From contig JAITET010000067.1 of NCBI GenBank assembly GCA_031281895.1, positions 1 to 23,994 on the forward strand: 23,994 bases of DNA. Direction: 5' to 3'. Position numbers and translations under genes: made by a program. The DNA comes from Puniceicoccales bacterium. Its GTDB lineage: Bacteria > Verrucomicrobiota > Verrucomicrobiia > Opitutales > JAIRKQ01. Each line of letters opens with the position of its first letter. Position 1 is the first letter of the stretch. Shown piece after piece: positions 19,901 through 23,994 of the stretch. The notes under the pieces are model-generated. The model was not told where the DNA came from, searched no databases, and saw nothing but the letters and a program-made list of their open reading frames with translations.

Positions 19901-22789
19901 CCTTCCCGTGATACTCCTTTCTAGGCGGGCGATGGTACATTGGCGAAAAAACCCCACTTCATCATTATTAAAATCCTCATCTGGTTGACGAGAATTTGCC
20001 ATCGTACCCCTCATCCCGATGGGATAAAATTCCTCATTTGCTGCTAGCTGCAAGGCTTTTAGCTTCGCTAGGTTTCTGATGTTTGCTTCTATTATGTCAC
20101 GTCGCTTCGTCAGTTCCTCGTTTTGGTCTATCCCGGGCCATTTCTTGACTTCAGCAATTTTGGTTTCAATTTGACCAATAGCTTTCTTGACCTCTTCTTC
20201 TTTTGGCACTCTAGCCTCAGACAGCTCTAGCTGTTTTTGGCCCAATGATCGTTCTTTTAAAGTTCTCGCACCCGCCGCTTCTGTATAGACCTTGCTCGCT
20301 GCATTTTTTTTCTCAACATATTTGGCGGTAATGCTAACAACAATCGGTTCATGAATTTCATCCGTATCATTACCATTATCAAAAACTTCTTCCAGAATGG
20401 TATTAATCTCATCATCCGTTAGGCAATCATCTTTAAAATACTCCCTAATGTTCCCAATTATATCACTTTTTCGTCCTTTAATCTCATCGATTTCTAAGCC
20501 TGACAAATAGGAAAGTTTGTCATAAAGGGCCGTATACGTCCTAAAATCACTGAACCTACCCCCATTCACAGAATAAGTAAAGCGATCCAGTTTCGATTTT
20601 GCCTCTTCGACTTTATCTGTCAGAGCTTTAACCTCCCCCTCCAGAGCTTTAACCTCTCCCTTCAATTGGCTTATTAACGATTTTGATTGATTTATGTCTA
20701 AAATTTCTCTTTCTCGAGCTTTCAATGCTTGTAGAGCTCTGTCAAGGTCTTTCAGGACTTCTTCTTTTCTCTGAGTCTTTATGATTTCTACCCCAATATC
20801 TCTTAGGCCTTCAAAACTTTTGTCCATAGCCTCCGATGTTTTTGTAATTTTGTCATTTAATTCCCCATAACTTTCTAAAAAGCTCCTATAATCTTCCCCC
20901 GAAAGGAGTGTGGCAAAAATTTTTTTTACTGACTCGGGAACCTTAGGGTTGGAATCTCCAATAACAAACTTACCATTCGGACTATCAAGGTGAGAAAATT
21001 TACGAAGTTCTTTCCTGCGATCCATCGATTGCTTGTCGTAGCAATGATCTTGACTCCTTATCTCCGGAACTTGGATTACAATTTCATCAGGGTTCAGTTC
21101 CAAACCTGTTACGCCCGGATGTGCGTCACGTAATGCTTTGTTGCGACGGCTTACCACTTCGCGGTAAATTTGCAAGGAGTGGGCTTGTAACGTGTAGATT
21201 AGATTTTGTTCGTCAACGGAATTTACTTCTTCTGCATTAGGATCAAAATCATTGGGACCCGTACTTTTGCGATTTTTCTCCTTCAAGGTATAAAGAAATT
21301 CCGCAATTGTATGATAACATCGAAGCGATCTGATATCAAGCTGCTCATCGGATTTTAAAGCTTCACCAATGTCGACTTTAAAATTTTTATTCAAAATCAA
21401 AGAACGAATCGCATTACCGATGTAATTCTCATATTCCGGTGACAGAATAAGTTTATACTCGGCCCAACAACTGCAAAGTTGTGAAAGTTTGGTTACGGCC
21501 TCTCGTGTTCCTTGTTGTGTATCCTGTTCAATCAAGCTACTAATCTCACTTAACCTTCTTTGTGCCTCGTTTCTTATCGTGTACTCTGTAGCTGACATTT
21601 CCTTACCACGAACCCTATTTTCCCTTACTGTGGCAGGTGCGGGAAGGGTTTTTACTATCTCTGTGGCGCTCTGCAAATTTTCTACCGGAATGAGTGGATT
21701 GGAGGTACTTGTTCCAATACCATTCTGAACTTTTGCTCGGTGAATCTGTGCTCGATATTCTGCAAATTTATCACGGATGTTTTTCAGTTTATTGTTTGGT
21801 TCAGCACTACACCGTTTTTCGACATATTTTTCGTAATAGCAAACATTGGCTTCTAGTATGCGTTCCAAAAATCTTATCTTTGCGGAATCCACATTGGAAT
21901 CTATACCTTTAAAGGCCGATTCCATGCTCTGCATTCGACAGTAAAAGTCCAATACACGAGCCGCACTGGAAGCTTTTTTACCATTTTGACTTCTAGTTGT
22001 TTCATAGAGTACTCCATATTGTCTGAGAACCAAATAACGCATCATGGCGTTAAGCGAAGCATAGGTACAGTTCCCGCCGACCTGTGCACGCATAAAAGTA
22101 AAATTATGAATGGGGTCATTTGGCTTTTTGAGTGTAATCTTTTCGGTCGTATTGCCTGATTCAGTCTCATAGGTAATTTTCCCCTGGTACAGATCATGGC
22201 ACATAGCCTGATACGATTCCATATTTTTGGCTTTTTGGATATATAGGATCCCTTTCAGCAATTTTTCGAGTTTATCGTCGTCTAGGTCGGAAAAAACACA
22301 GGCACAGGGACACTTGTCTTTTCCGGAGTTATCTTCTGTTATGCTTTCTGCTCCAAGACCAGTGTTATGAAATGTAACCTCCCACTTCCCCGTATCTTTG
22401 TTATGTGCGACGGATACATTTGTTGCATGGCCACTACCCTGACTTGGGCTCCATGAACAATAGAATAAGCTCATGGGGGGTTTATCCTTGATCAGTTTTT
22501 GGAGCTTTGAAATAGAACTACTAGAGGCCATATCCCAACTAGTCTCCTCGATTAAGCCTTTAAGCTCCTGCAAATTTTCCATTTGTTGAGAAATTTCAGA
22601 AAGGTCAGGATATCCCATTTCTTTGGCGAAATCTTTAAATTCTTCGCTTGTAAGCCATGTTTGAACTTGTTCGTCCATTGATTTTTGGTTGGCTCCCTCC
22701 AACCCGGAATTATTATGAACTTCACCTAGGGCTATATTTGCTGTAATTTCGGCCTTGAACGTTGATCCACCTGTTACTCTCATACTCAT
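10982..22789 (-). CDS. Giant DUF3638/DUF3645-like protein: protease-like N-terminus and degenerate SF2 helicase core
   Basis: A 3935-residue uninterrupted frame, without signal peptide or clear membrane domain. Visible parts: residues about 105-300, papain-like protease-like (GSGHATNVSV with His121, FHNTG 140-144, CPCAC 160-164, QVGGNCTYASL with Cys241); a coiled coil at about 676-736; long helical, TPR-like stretches with no motif I recognise; a superfamily-2 NTPase/helicase-like core with MGGGKT (2433-2438), DEAD (2572-2575), SGT (2923-2925), DEARMVGTD (3082-3090) and QGSMRMRQL (3115-3123); a charged VDQE repeat (3309-3334); a VSTP/VSAP repeat (about 3727-3783); and a helical tail. The GKT, DEARxxGTD and QGxMRMR patterns match DUF3638/DUF3645 proteins, known as giant eukaryotic proteins and in some chlamydia-like bacteria; fungal members are often automatically labelled ubiquitinyl hydrolases. 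A secreted host-directed effector or an intracellular defence/quality-control NTPase are both possible; substrate is unknown. It has its own promoter. Confidence 0.8.
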   Translation of the reverse strand: MSMRVTGGSTFKAEITANIALGEVHNNSGLEGANQKSMDEQVQTWLTSEEFKDFAKEMGYPDLSEISQQMENLQELKGLIEETSWDMASSSSISKLQKLIKDKPPMSLFYCSWSPSQGSGHATNVSVAHNKDTGKWEVTFHNTGLGAESITEDNSGKDKCPCACVFSDLDDDKLEKLLKGILYIQKAKNMESYQAMCHDLYQGKITYETESGNTTEKITLKKPNDPIHNFTFMRAQVGGNCTYASLNAMMRYLVLRQYGVLYETTRSQNGKKASSAARVLDFYCRMQSMESAFKGIDSNVDSAKIRFLERILEANVCYYEKYVEKRCSAEPNNKLKNIRDKFAEYRAQIHRAKVQNGIGTSTSNPLIPVENLQSATEIVKTLPAPATVRENRVRGKEMSATEYTIRNEAQRRLSEISSLIEQDTQQGTREAVTKLSQLCSCWAEYKLILSPEYENYIGNAIRSLILNKNFKVDIGEALKSDEQLDIRSLRCYHTIAEFLYTLKEKNRKSTGPNDFDPNAEEVNSVDEQNLIYTLQAHSLQIYREVVSRRNKALRDAHPGVTGLELNPDEIVIQVPEIRSQDHCYDKQSMDRRKELRKFSHLDSPNGKFVIGDSNPKVPESVKKIFATLLSGEDYRSFLESYGELNDKITKTSEAMDKSFEGLRDIGVEIIKTQRKEEVLKDLDRALQALKAREREILDINQSKSLISQLKGEVKALEGEVKALTDKVEEAKSKLDRFTYSVNGGRFSDFRTYTALYDKLSYLSGLEIDEIKGRKSDIIGNIREYFKDDCLTDDEINTILEEVFDNGNDTDEIHEPIVVSITAKYVEKKNAASKVYTEAAGARTLKERSLGQKQLELSEARVPKEEEVKKAIGQIETKIAEVKKWPGIDQNEELTKRRDIIEANIRNLAKLKALQLAANEEFYPIGMRGTMANSRQPDEDFNNDEVGFFRQCTIARLERSITGRSEARTSVCGRLNLDFDTKTKKLGDHKPLVQEFGAIATMVESALGYVSVSGRNLEGKACAVFQDCQTKLDTDYKPLFNVSNLVDEGDSKIRDLMISSEETLQDQWGKDITIDRKILDFDPEPCLKILRNIPKHGNRYAKTMAGVIGYEQKPTDKKIFDGLGFPEAYYLWTPTPYAICGLRDLSHFVSFNEMFRSLQCRKPSKLQSLNSPNFFRFHSPYNKGDQFGNTVLQMKNPILTLSPYRGRGNFDTLSSGAFDGVEDRDVKEEGRNKLIADQNSTSLTANLKKCNVRDAENPLDFVLSVLAAIGNRPSEFVDNLREQNNSSSNSIELVVMGLLASPKSLDIISNGIKTPEDAQKLAEGCMNFLNQTWLQSSWQLFNLGVGDQKHILSYNLDRIKAMAVCVTAITKVLTMLGQGDEIDSNTKSKINQVAQQTLENILDSLNEKVLFQNVKDDENAQLARQQIAQLKLFLASQQSKLVGGSEKLSAKWSANVIASLTECRSASGRWTFSNNLIGAELRRFCSDFTIGFSKHASSKSDHLFVNHVALATCDIIEHSHQLPEITPDALALNREKRTKINYENSNTDLFCEWDPEIMCLKKDSGYVCDFINGTSNILKNNSSNKSIESLIQNQNLRSEICKFFGVEDKDVVKSEEMGDGTIKIEPTSGIHKGEVFFIKNGNPPVFRNKAGMQLLIANPNTSNPKNVNHHLFKNYFCWGIKKEGKTYYEFHERTGRQEIAYCAIREGEKIKFAAGKLSDRQTIDPKEEIMFLDFNEIPGLSHFCQKDLNLDGIFHKKDDTLELTAFQYHGKPIKLQRMNDKWVLASNPNMKLVSHEEFTELLQEERGEGLGNTSIKGTENPMGFGNKYLVFQETTSSLTTQNFMFLLPEEIQDEEEAKEFFDANHKAKEANFSNNPYGLFGCSEPSKLSFNEDTLTVPSHFLRWSKNKAGRYGEFSIPESDPKAITHTAVTLISRALREKNYTQALGLLNAMPQGLMLGKSKEDNAIRKMFFDIIRDDFDNTPLAAAIHMQLLLKWFQIDTDVSDFVSNYIKEIRAKNPRQRDLDRDLTDLIKNKFIKMWREEAYYPPIFALTPLQKETLLEKLPDRIFMENDRSSRVKRDQENWKTQQKFIIHNLASKHSTAAQDETQAVSVVTRGATSGNRDKVSDGEQKAFSTLRENFSSLNPKPRQGAVGDSLEGEEKDSPFTFLGAEQKSKNGSSVSRKEFSRYEKEIEEGRKKVLEDMAFIPPDADLAKTDASEKIQKALEECEATLKEQQRSTHEKLQTLYNGIFSTHIAAGTIPSENMMPILIELMLDRGKPSMDEGREPVSLNFLAGKIHITISCEQYKEFLATARSYLLTTSILQKNELISAKLRELQSLQKKLAEGPNNSLTVQTRAAYLALNREIAAQQELYDSDETNKDFYGKVAEVVGSGITRDELMIYESLSGIRPYVKQAELLRGLFSGDTKAFQLIMGGGKTAVLLSLLCFHISRRQQMSVPVILSHSSQFESVVGNVGEYQRSRFGQDVMVLDVTRNQLKDVEQLKQILENLKAAKKNHQVIIARTSLLNVFQLTFQETCEQLNNQNRENNDSEKFKLLRDILGFFKTETTGICDEADMNLNVMEEVNFPSGHEKPIPQTQRAAGAAFFRHIAALNKSRGNGFDLFGLSKNEQAMLSDGQFEEHQGILAEHIWTQRILPDETMTWQQFMESRKFNLEDFKKILQGKSLDSGKDPFQSIVNDDKEKEILERLAIFRGLTAELLQQTRNKSANRNYGFAIQEFSISSKDGGAPKVERRPVFVPYVAVGQPSQNAFGNPYEKMACFFMHAMHNESLVDGSDASLVFSNATGGAQILDLFFKKIQGKIELEKSLAVDGVRQTLTLESLFETSTGLKYINFKEALEKRALGQPEAYNALLSQAQKHLANNPNARLLLFEYVSDEFLRFHPAMTTSGSMQISGIVGDCVACSGTVWNHKTWPTDLNEHLKEDVGTEGQILIKQKQDFKAGRAGTFVAESAEVENVLDTIASQSDLQNFRALIDTGGIFKTSNAETVARKMLTWIERKNVDRAPDNKIDIQGVLFFRPYEDRAGGTYCIMSTDRTIHVLSGTTKEDIQKAGVNPDQIAVYYDEARMVGTDVKFRPTAFAVQTVDPSSSSLRDLSQGSMRMRQLLEGQRVHVVIPQSYLEAKRKAEGDNGKTTKSFSFEEVLLWGTENQAKKLKKQLMKAYKAKIDGIYKDIILEAIQSTGVRYEEACKVYNAFISFFRKETQTDATKIFTADKTTQDGGVKIETYYAGQLGKFSDIVESHERNPVFKEIKSRLDKACSDGGKLLKTLNDAQTDLSGEMFETNEHTFDAEVDQEKDVNQEREQDVDQEQDIDLKYQKNSANQKIRQEGNIDVSIDQRSTSFAHFKSFESVSAREDLQSIQTNRKFPTGPAIQNYGELLPDNFHVSKNFREVVEGEVHPLSPFRKEPTYFVLHITPNGKHEFCVVSNMEAKTLKQNLGDENTFLFDVNGTLLKGDPTKAKDFNDKKEDAINWIHFWHGDIEPLQSASNRWIDANLKRRDSKNPMERSNHEICCFRWLVARSSHGNAEKADRITKEAHRIFQSAGISSELQAEAEGLFAELNNSTPKSIPVAGPVSVPKAPSSSNVAAAKQTINEGIEKLVSIIEGVYESSGIEKVTAIVTELKNQLGTLLKSEITLEGGNLPENIQEAVTFANKLLAKPNDELRKLVDDHKLMTIPYWKARKQNVFAALHREFTVPKCFWPNGFNQNLLPQVSAPAPVSTLAPAPVSTPVSTPVSTPESTPVSAPVSTPVSTPVLTPVSTPVLVPVPVGNQEQIEAFKEIINEIPQRRNVPWYSKFFAAVLAFFRGTSTDVELAKKEFNISSQEGNQRVITIGKRFFKDIKNKQNFLQGASDYIQDLHKTNTEEAKKNTEFLLYFCKEYLSSPEENAEAANLKVKISSLAMNIALIETYTKIYGNRT
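11439..11598 (-). repeat. 12-bp tandem repeat encoding VSTP/VSAP units
   Basis: On the plus strand the unit ACTGGAGTTGAT recurs back to back about ten times from 11439 to 11558 with single-base variants, then continues in degenerate form with APAP-type insertions to about 11598. The 12-bp period keeps frame and encodes Val-Ser-Thr-Pro (variants VSAP, ESTP, VLTP) in the giant protein near residues 3727-3783. The repeat makes an extended proline-rich linker between the main body and the last 150 residues. Copy number is expected to vary between strains by slippage. Confidence 0.92.
12785..12865 (-). repeat. Charged VDQE-type amino-acid repeat in the giant protein
   Basis: Residues 3309-3334 read as imperfect copies of (V/I)(D/N)QE(K/R/Q)(E)(Q)D, with DVNQEREQDVDQEQDID as the core. 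It lies after the helicase-like core and before the C-terminal region. Strongly charged, glutamine-rich short repeats in this place are something I recall from bacterial DUF3638 relatives. At DNA level the similarity between copies is only partial (GTCCTGTTCC on the plus strand occurs twice). Confidence 0.6.
20621..20662 (-). repeat. Tandem 21-bp duplication in the coiled-coil segment
   Basis: Two adjacent 21-bp units (20621-20641 and 20642-20662), both beginning CAGAGCTTTAACCTC on the plus strand, differ at only two positions. They encode the doubled heptad GEVKALE / GEVKALT of the giant protein. One duplication event adding exactly one heptad keeps the coiled-coil register. Confidence 0.85.
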
Positions 22790-22800
22790 AGTGGAAAGAT

Positions 22801-22828
22801 ATTTTATATAAAACTGTATTTATGTCAA
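22801..22828 (-). promoter_or_regulatory. Sigma70-like promoter of the giant gene
   Basis: On the minus strand TTGACA (22828-22823) is a perfect -35 hexamer, followed after 16 nt by TAAAAT (22806-22801), five of six matches to the -10 consensus. The predicted transcription start (about 22794) would be only some 5 nt before the ATG at 22789, so the message may be nearly leaderless; no Shine-Dalgarno fits before either ATG (22789 or 22783). Confidence 0.65.
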
Positions 22829-22896
22829 TAAATTTATAATAGTCCGGCTAGACAAGCGACTAGAAATTGATAACTTTTATCCACTTGATGTCTTAT

Positions 22897-23105
22897 GGGA
22901 ACACTGTAGACTCTGGGAACAGCAGCGTCGTTGCTGAAGCTGTAGAAAATTTAATTCCACAGCCTGAAGTGAAAATTTTAGCGAGTGCCCAAAATAAGCC
23001 TGGACCGCCCGGCCGAAAGGGGGGTGTATCCCCTTCCATTTGCCCTCCGGCAGAATGCCTTAAAAACCTTGCCTTTACTTGAGTTGAACCATGTCTGTAT
23101 GGCCA
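22897..23105 (+). ncRNA. Hairpin-rich stretch, possible structured RNA or leader
   Basis: GGG-aa-CACT (22897-22905) can pair with AGTGCCC (22984-22990), closing a domain that contains AGCAGC-GTC-GTTGCT (22921-22935) and GCTGTAGAA/TTCCACAGC (22939-22947 with 22955-22963, one A-C mismatch). Downstream are AAGGGG/CCCCTT (23017-23022 with 23030-23035) and CCAT/ATGG (about 23089-23102). A possible plus-strand promoter is TTGATA (22867-22872) with TCTTAT (22891-22896), 18 nt apart, a poor -10. It could be a free RNA, the start of a long ndk leader, or chance. Strand is uncertain. Confidence 0.22.
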
Positions 23106-23174
23106 AAAATTCACCCACTTTCCCGCCCTTTCCTTTTTTCCTATCTTTTTTTCTTGCAAAGATCATCTACGGAC

Positions 23175-23188
23175 ACAAGAATTCTTGT
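23175..23188. promoter_or_regulatory. 14-bp perfect palindrome, candidate operator
   Basis: ACAAGAATTCTTGT is a perfect inverted repeat with no spacer, of a size typical for a dimeric regulator's half-sites. It lies in the divergent gap about 277 nt before ndk and 386 nt before the giant gene's start, not overlapping a promoter that I can recognise, so its role is open. Confidence 0.25.
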
Positions 23189-23464
23189 CAGTTTTAGGGT
23201 TGTTTTGTTCATCAATCTTCCCTAAGATTTTTTCACTTTTTTCTCTTTTATTTTGAGTTTCGCGTTTTCTTAAAAAAAATGGCATCTTATTCGAGAGAGT
23301 GTAAATATTGTATGGACATTCTAACAAAAATTATCATCAAAATTTTTCCATGAGAAACTGTTATAAAGGTTTTGGGAATATCATTTTTGCAATATCTTGT
23401 TTCGTCTTGGACAAAACTTTGTTTCGGAAACAGTTAAATTGCAAAACCAAGAAATGAGAACTTT

Positions 23465-23863
23465 ATGGAAAAATCATTGATTATTTTAAAGCCCGACTGC
23501 ATGCAAAGGAAACTGGTGGGGCAGGTTATTTCGAGGTTAGAAAACGCAGGACTGAGTCTTACCGCATGCAAAATTATGCGATTGGACGATGATTTACTTA
23601 GGGAACACTATGGCCATGTGGCTCATTTGTCATTTTTTCCAGAAATCATAGAGTTCATGAGCTCTATTCCTGTCATGGTGATGATTTTTGAGGGAGAAAA
23701 TGCAGTGGAAAGGGTAAGAAATATTCTTGGGCCAACCGATTCGCAAAAGGCACCTGCCGGAACCATCCGTGGAGATTTTGGACTAGACAAAACACACAAC
23801 ATTGCTCATGCTTCGGACAGTAAAGATTCCGCCGAAAAAGAAATGGCAAGATTTTTCAAATGA
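23465..23863 (+). CDS. ndk: Nucleoside diphosphate kinase
   Basis: A 132-residue cytoplasmic enzyme that transfers the terminal phosphate of ATP to other (d)NDPs through a phosphohistidine, balancing nucleotide pools. The start MEKSLIILKPD contains the KPD motif (9-11); the catalytic histidine is His115 in NIAHASDS (112-119), and APAGTIRGDFG (96-106) is the usual nucleotide-binding segment. Two common positions differ: SGPV before the central strand is SSIPV, and HGSDS is HASDS. It ends at RFFK, 8-10 residues shorter than the common 140-143-residue form, lacking the C-terminal tail but nothing catalytic. The ATG at 23465 fits the family; no strong ribosome binding site is seen. It is the only protein gene on the plus strand, preceding a tRNA-Leu by 46 nt. 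Confidence 0.96.
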   Translation: MEKSLIILKPDCMQRKLVGQVISRLENAGLSLTACKIMRLDDDLLREHYGHVAHLSFFPEIIEFMSSIPVMVMIFEGENAVERVRNILGPTDSQKAPAGTIRGDFGLDKTHNIAHASDSKDSAEKEMARFFK

Positions 23864-23871
23864 CGTTCTTT

Positions 23872-23886
23872 TTGGAAATTTTCCAA
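23872..23886. promoter_or_regulatory. Inverted repeat between ndk and tRNA-Leu
   Basis: TTGGAAA and TTTCCAA flank a single central T. As RNA it gives a 5-bp hairpin (TTGGA/TCCAA) with an AT-rich loop just after the ndk stop, without a following T-run. It could be a weak 3' end or processing hairpin for ndk, or a protein-binding site upstream of the tRNA. Confidence 0.25.
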
Positions 23887-23909
23887 GGGAATTTATCATT
23901 TTCACAGCT

Positions 23910-23994
23910 GCTCGAGTGGTGAAATTGGCAAACACGCCAGACTTAGGATCTGGTGCCTAACGGCTTGAGGGTTCGAGTCCCTCCCCGAGCACCA
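23910..23994 (+). tRNA. tRNA-Leu (anticodon UAG)
   Basis: An 85-nt class II tRNA. Acceptor strands are GCTCGAG (23910-23916) and CCCGAGC (23984-23990), discriminator A (23991), and CCA encoded at 23992-23994, the last base of the window. D stem GTG/CAC (23919-23921, 23933-23935); anticodon stem CCAGA/TCTGG with loop CTTAGGA and anticodon TAG at 23944-23946, reading CUA and other CUN leucine codons; long variable arm (23954-23966) with a TGCC-TAAC-GGC stem-loop; T arm GAGGG-TTCGAGT-CCCTC (23967-23983). One acceptor pair, A6-C67, is mismatched. It follows ndk on the same strand. Confidence 0.96.

Larger units (their letters stand above)
22790..23464. other. 675-nt intergenic gap between the giant gene and ndk
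   Basis: This divergent gap separates the giant gene (minus) and ndk (plus). It holds the giant gene's promoter (22801-22828), a hairpin-rich stretch (22897-23105, listed separately), pyrimidine-rich plus-strand tracts (about 23110-23158 and 23218-23256), a 14-bp palindrome (23175-23188) and a possible long-range stem in the ndk leader (23356-23435). An 88-codon minus-strand frame at 22893-23159 shows no recognisable protein and overlaps the hairpin-rich stretch; I do not call it. Confidence 0.6.

Noticed and set aside
22990..23010. AAGCCTGGAC shared between this gap and the minus strand of the 10745-10945 stretch, suggesting a dispersed repeat
   Set aside because: The identity does not extend beyond 10 nt; a match of that length between two several-hundred-base regions is expected by chance.
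22893..23159. 88-codon minus-strand reading frame in the gap before ndk
   Set aside because: No recognisable protein pattern, no ribosome binding site, and it overlaps a stretch of hairpins that better explains its composition.

Overview
The window looks like a chromosomal segment of an AT-rich, anaerobic, probably host-associated bacterium. I place it in or near the PVC superphylum (Verrucomicrobia of the Opitutae/Puniceicoccales kind, or a chlamydia-like lineage). This is inference from three things: a pyruvate:ferredoxin oxidoreductase start, a transketolase with the variant NSGHLGMPMG motif, and a giant DUF3638-type protein of a kind I associate with environmental chlamydiae and relatives. 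No rRNA or other marker fixes the taxon.

Layout. Positions 1-10437 hold seven minus-strand genes, read from right to left: transketolase (tkt), an AsmA-like envelope protein, ruvB, a family-4-type uracil-DNA glycosylase, argS, a dicarboxylate/amino acid:cation symporter, and the N-terminal third of a domain of a pyruvate:ferredoxin oxidoreductase that runs off the left edge. Gaps are 2 to 91 nt. tkt/asmA (18 nt) and ruvB/udg (2 nt) are tight enough to be cotranscribed; the rest could be one operon or several. The set is housekeeping: pentose phosphate metabolism, envelope, DNA repair, translation, transport, pyruvate oxidation.

Positions 10438-10981 form a 544-nt gap without a convincing gene. 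Its right half (about 10745-10945) has nested complementary segments behind a plausible plus-strand promoter and is a candidate structured non-coding RNA.

Positions 10982-22789 are a single 3935-codon gene on the minus strand, about half of the window. Its C-terminal half carries a degenerate superfamily-2 helicase-like core (GGGKT, DEAD, SGT, GTD, QGSMRMRQ) matching the DUF3638/DUF3645 architecture of giant eukaryotic proteins. Its N-terminus looks like a papain-like cysteine protease domain. It also has a coiled coil, a charged VDQE-type repeat, a VSTP repeat encoded by 12-bp tandem DNA repeats, and a helical tail. It has its own strong promoter and is the most interesting object here.

Positions 22790-23464 are a second long gap (675 nt) with further hairpins, pyrimidine tracts and a 14-bp palindrome. 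The right edge carries two plus-strand genes: ndk (nucleoside diphosphate kinase) and a tRNA-Leu(UAG) with an encoded CCA end that finishes exactly at the window edge.
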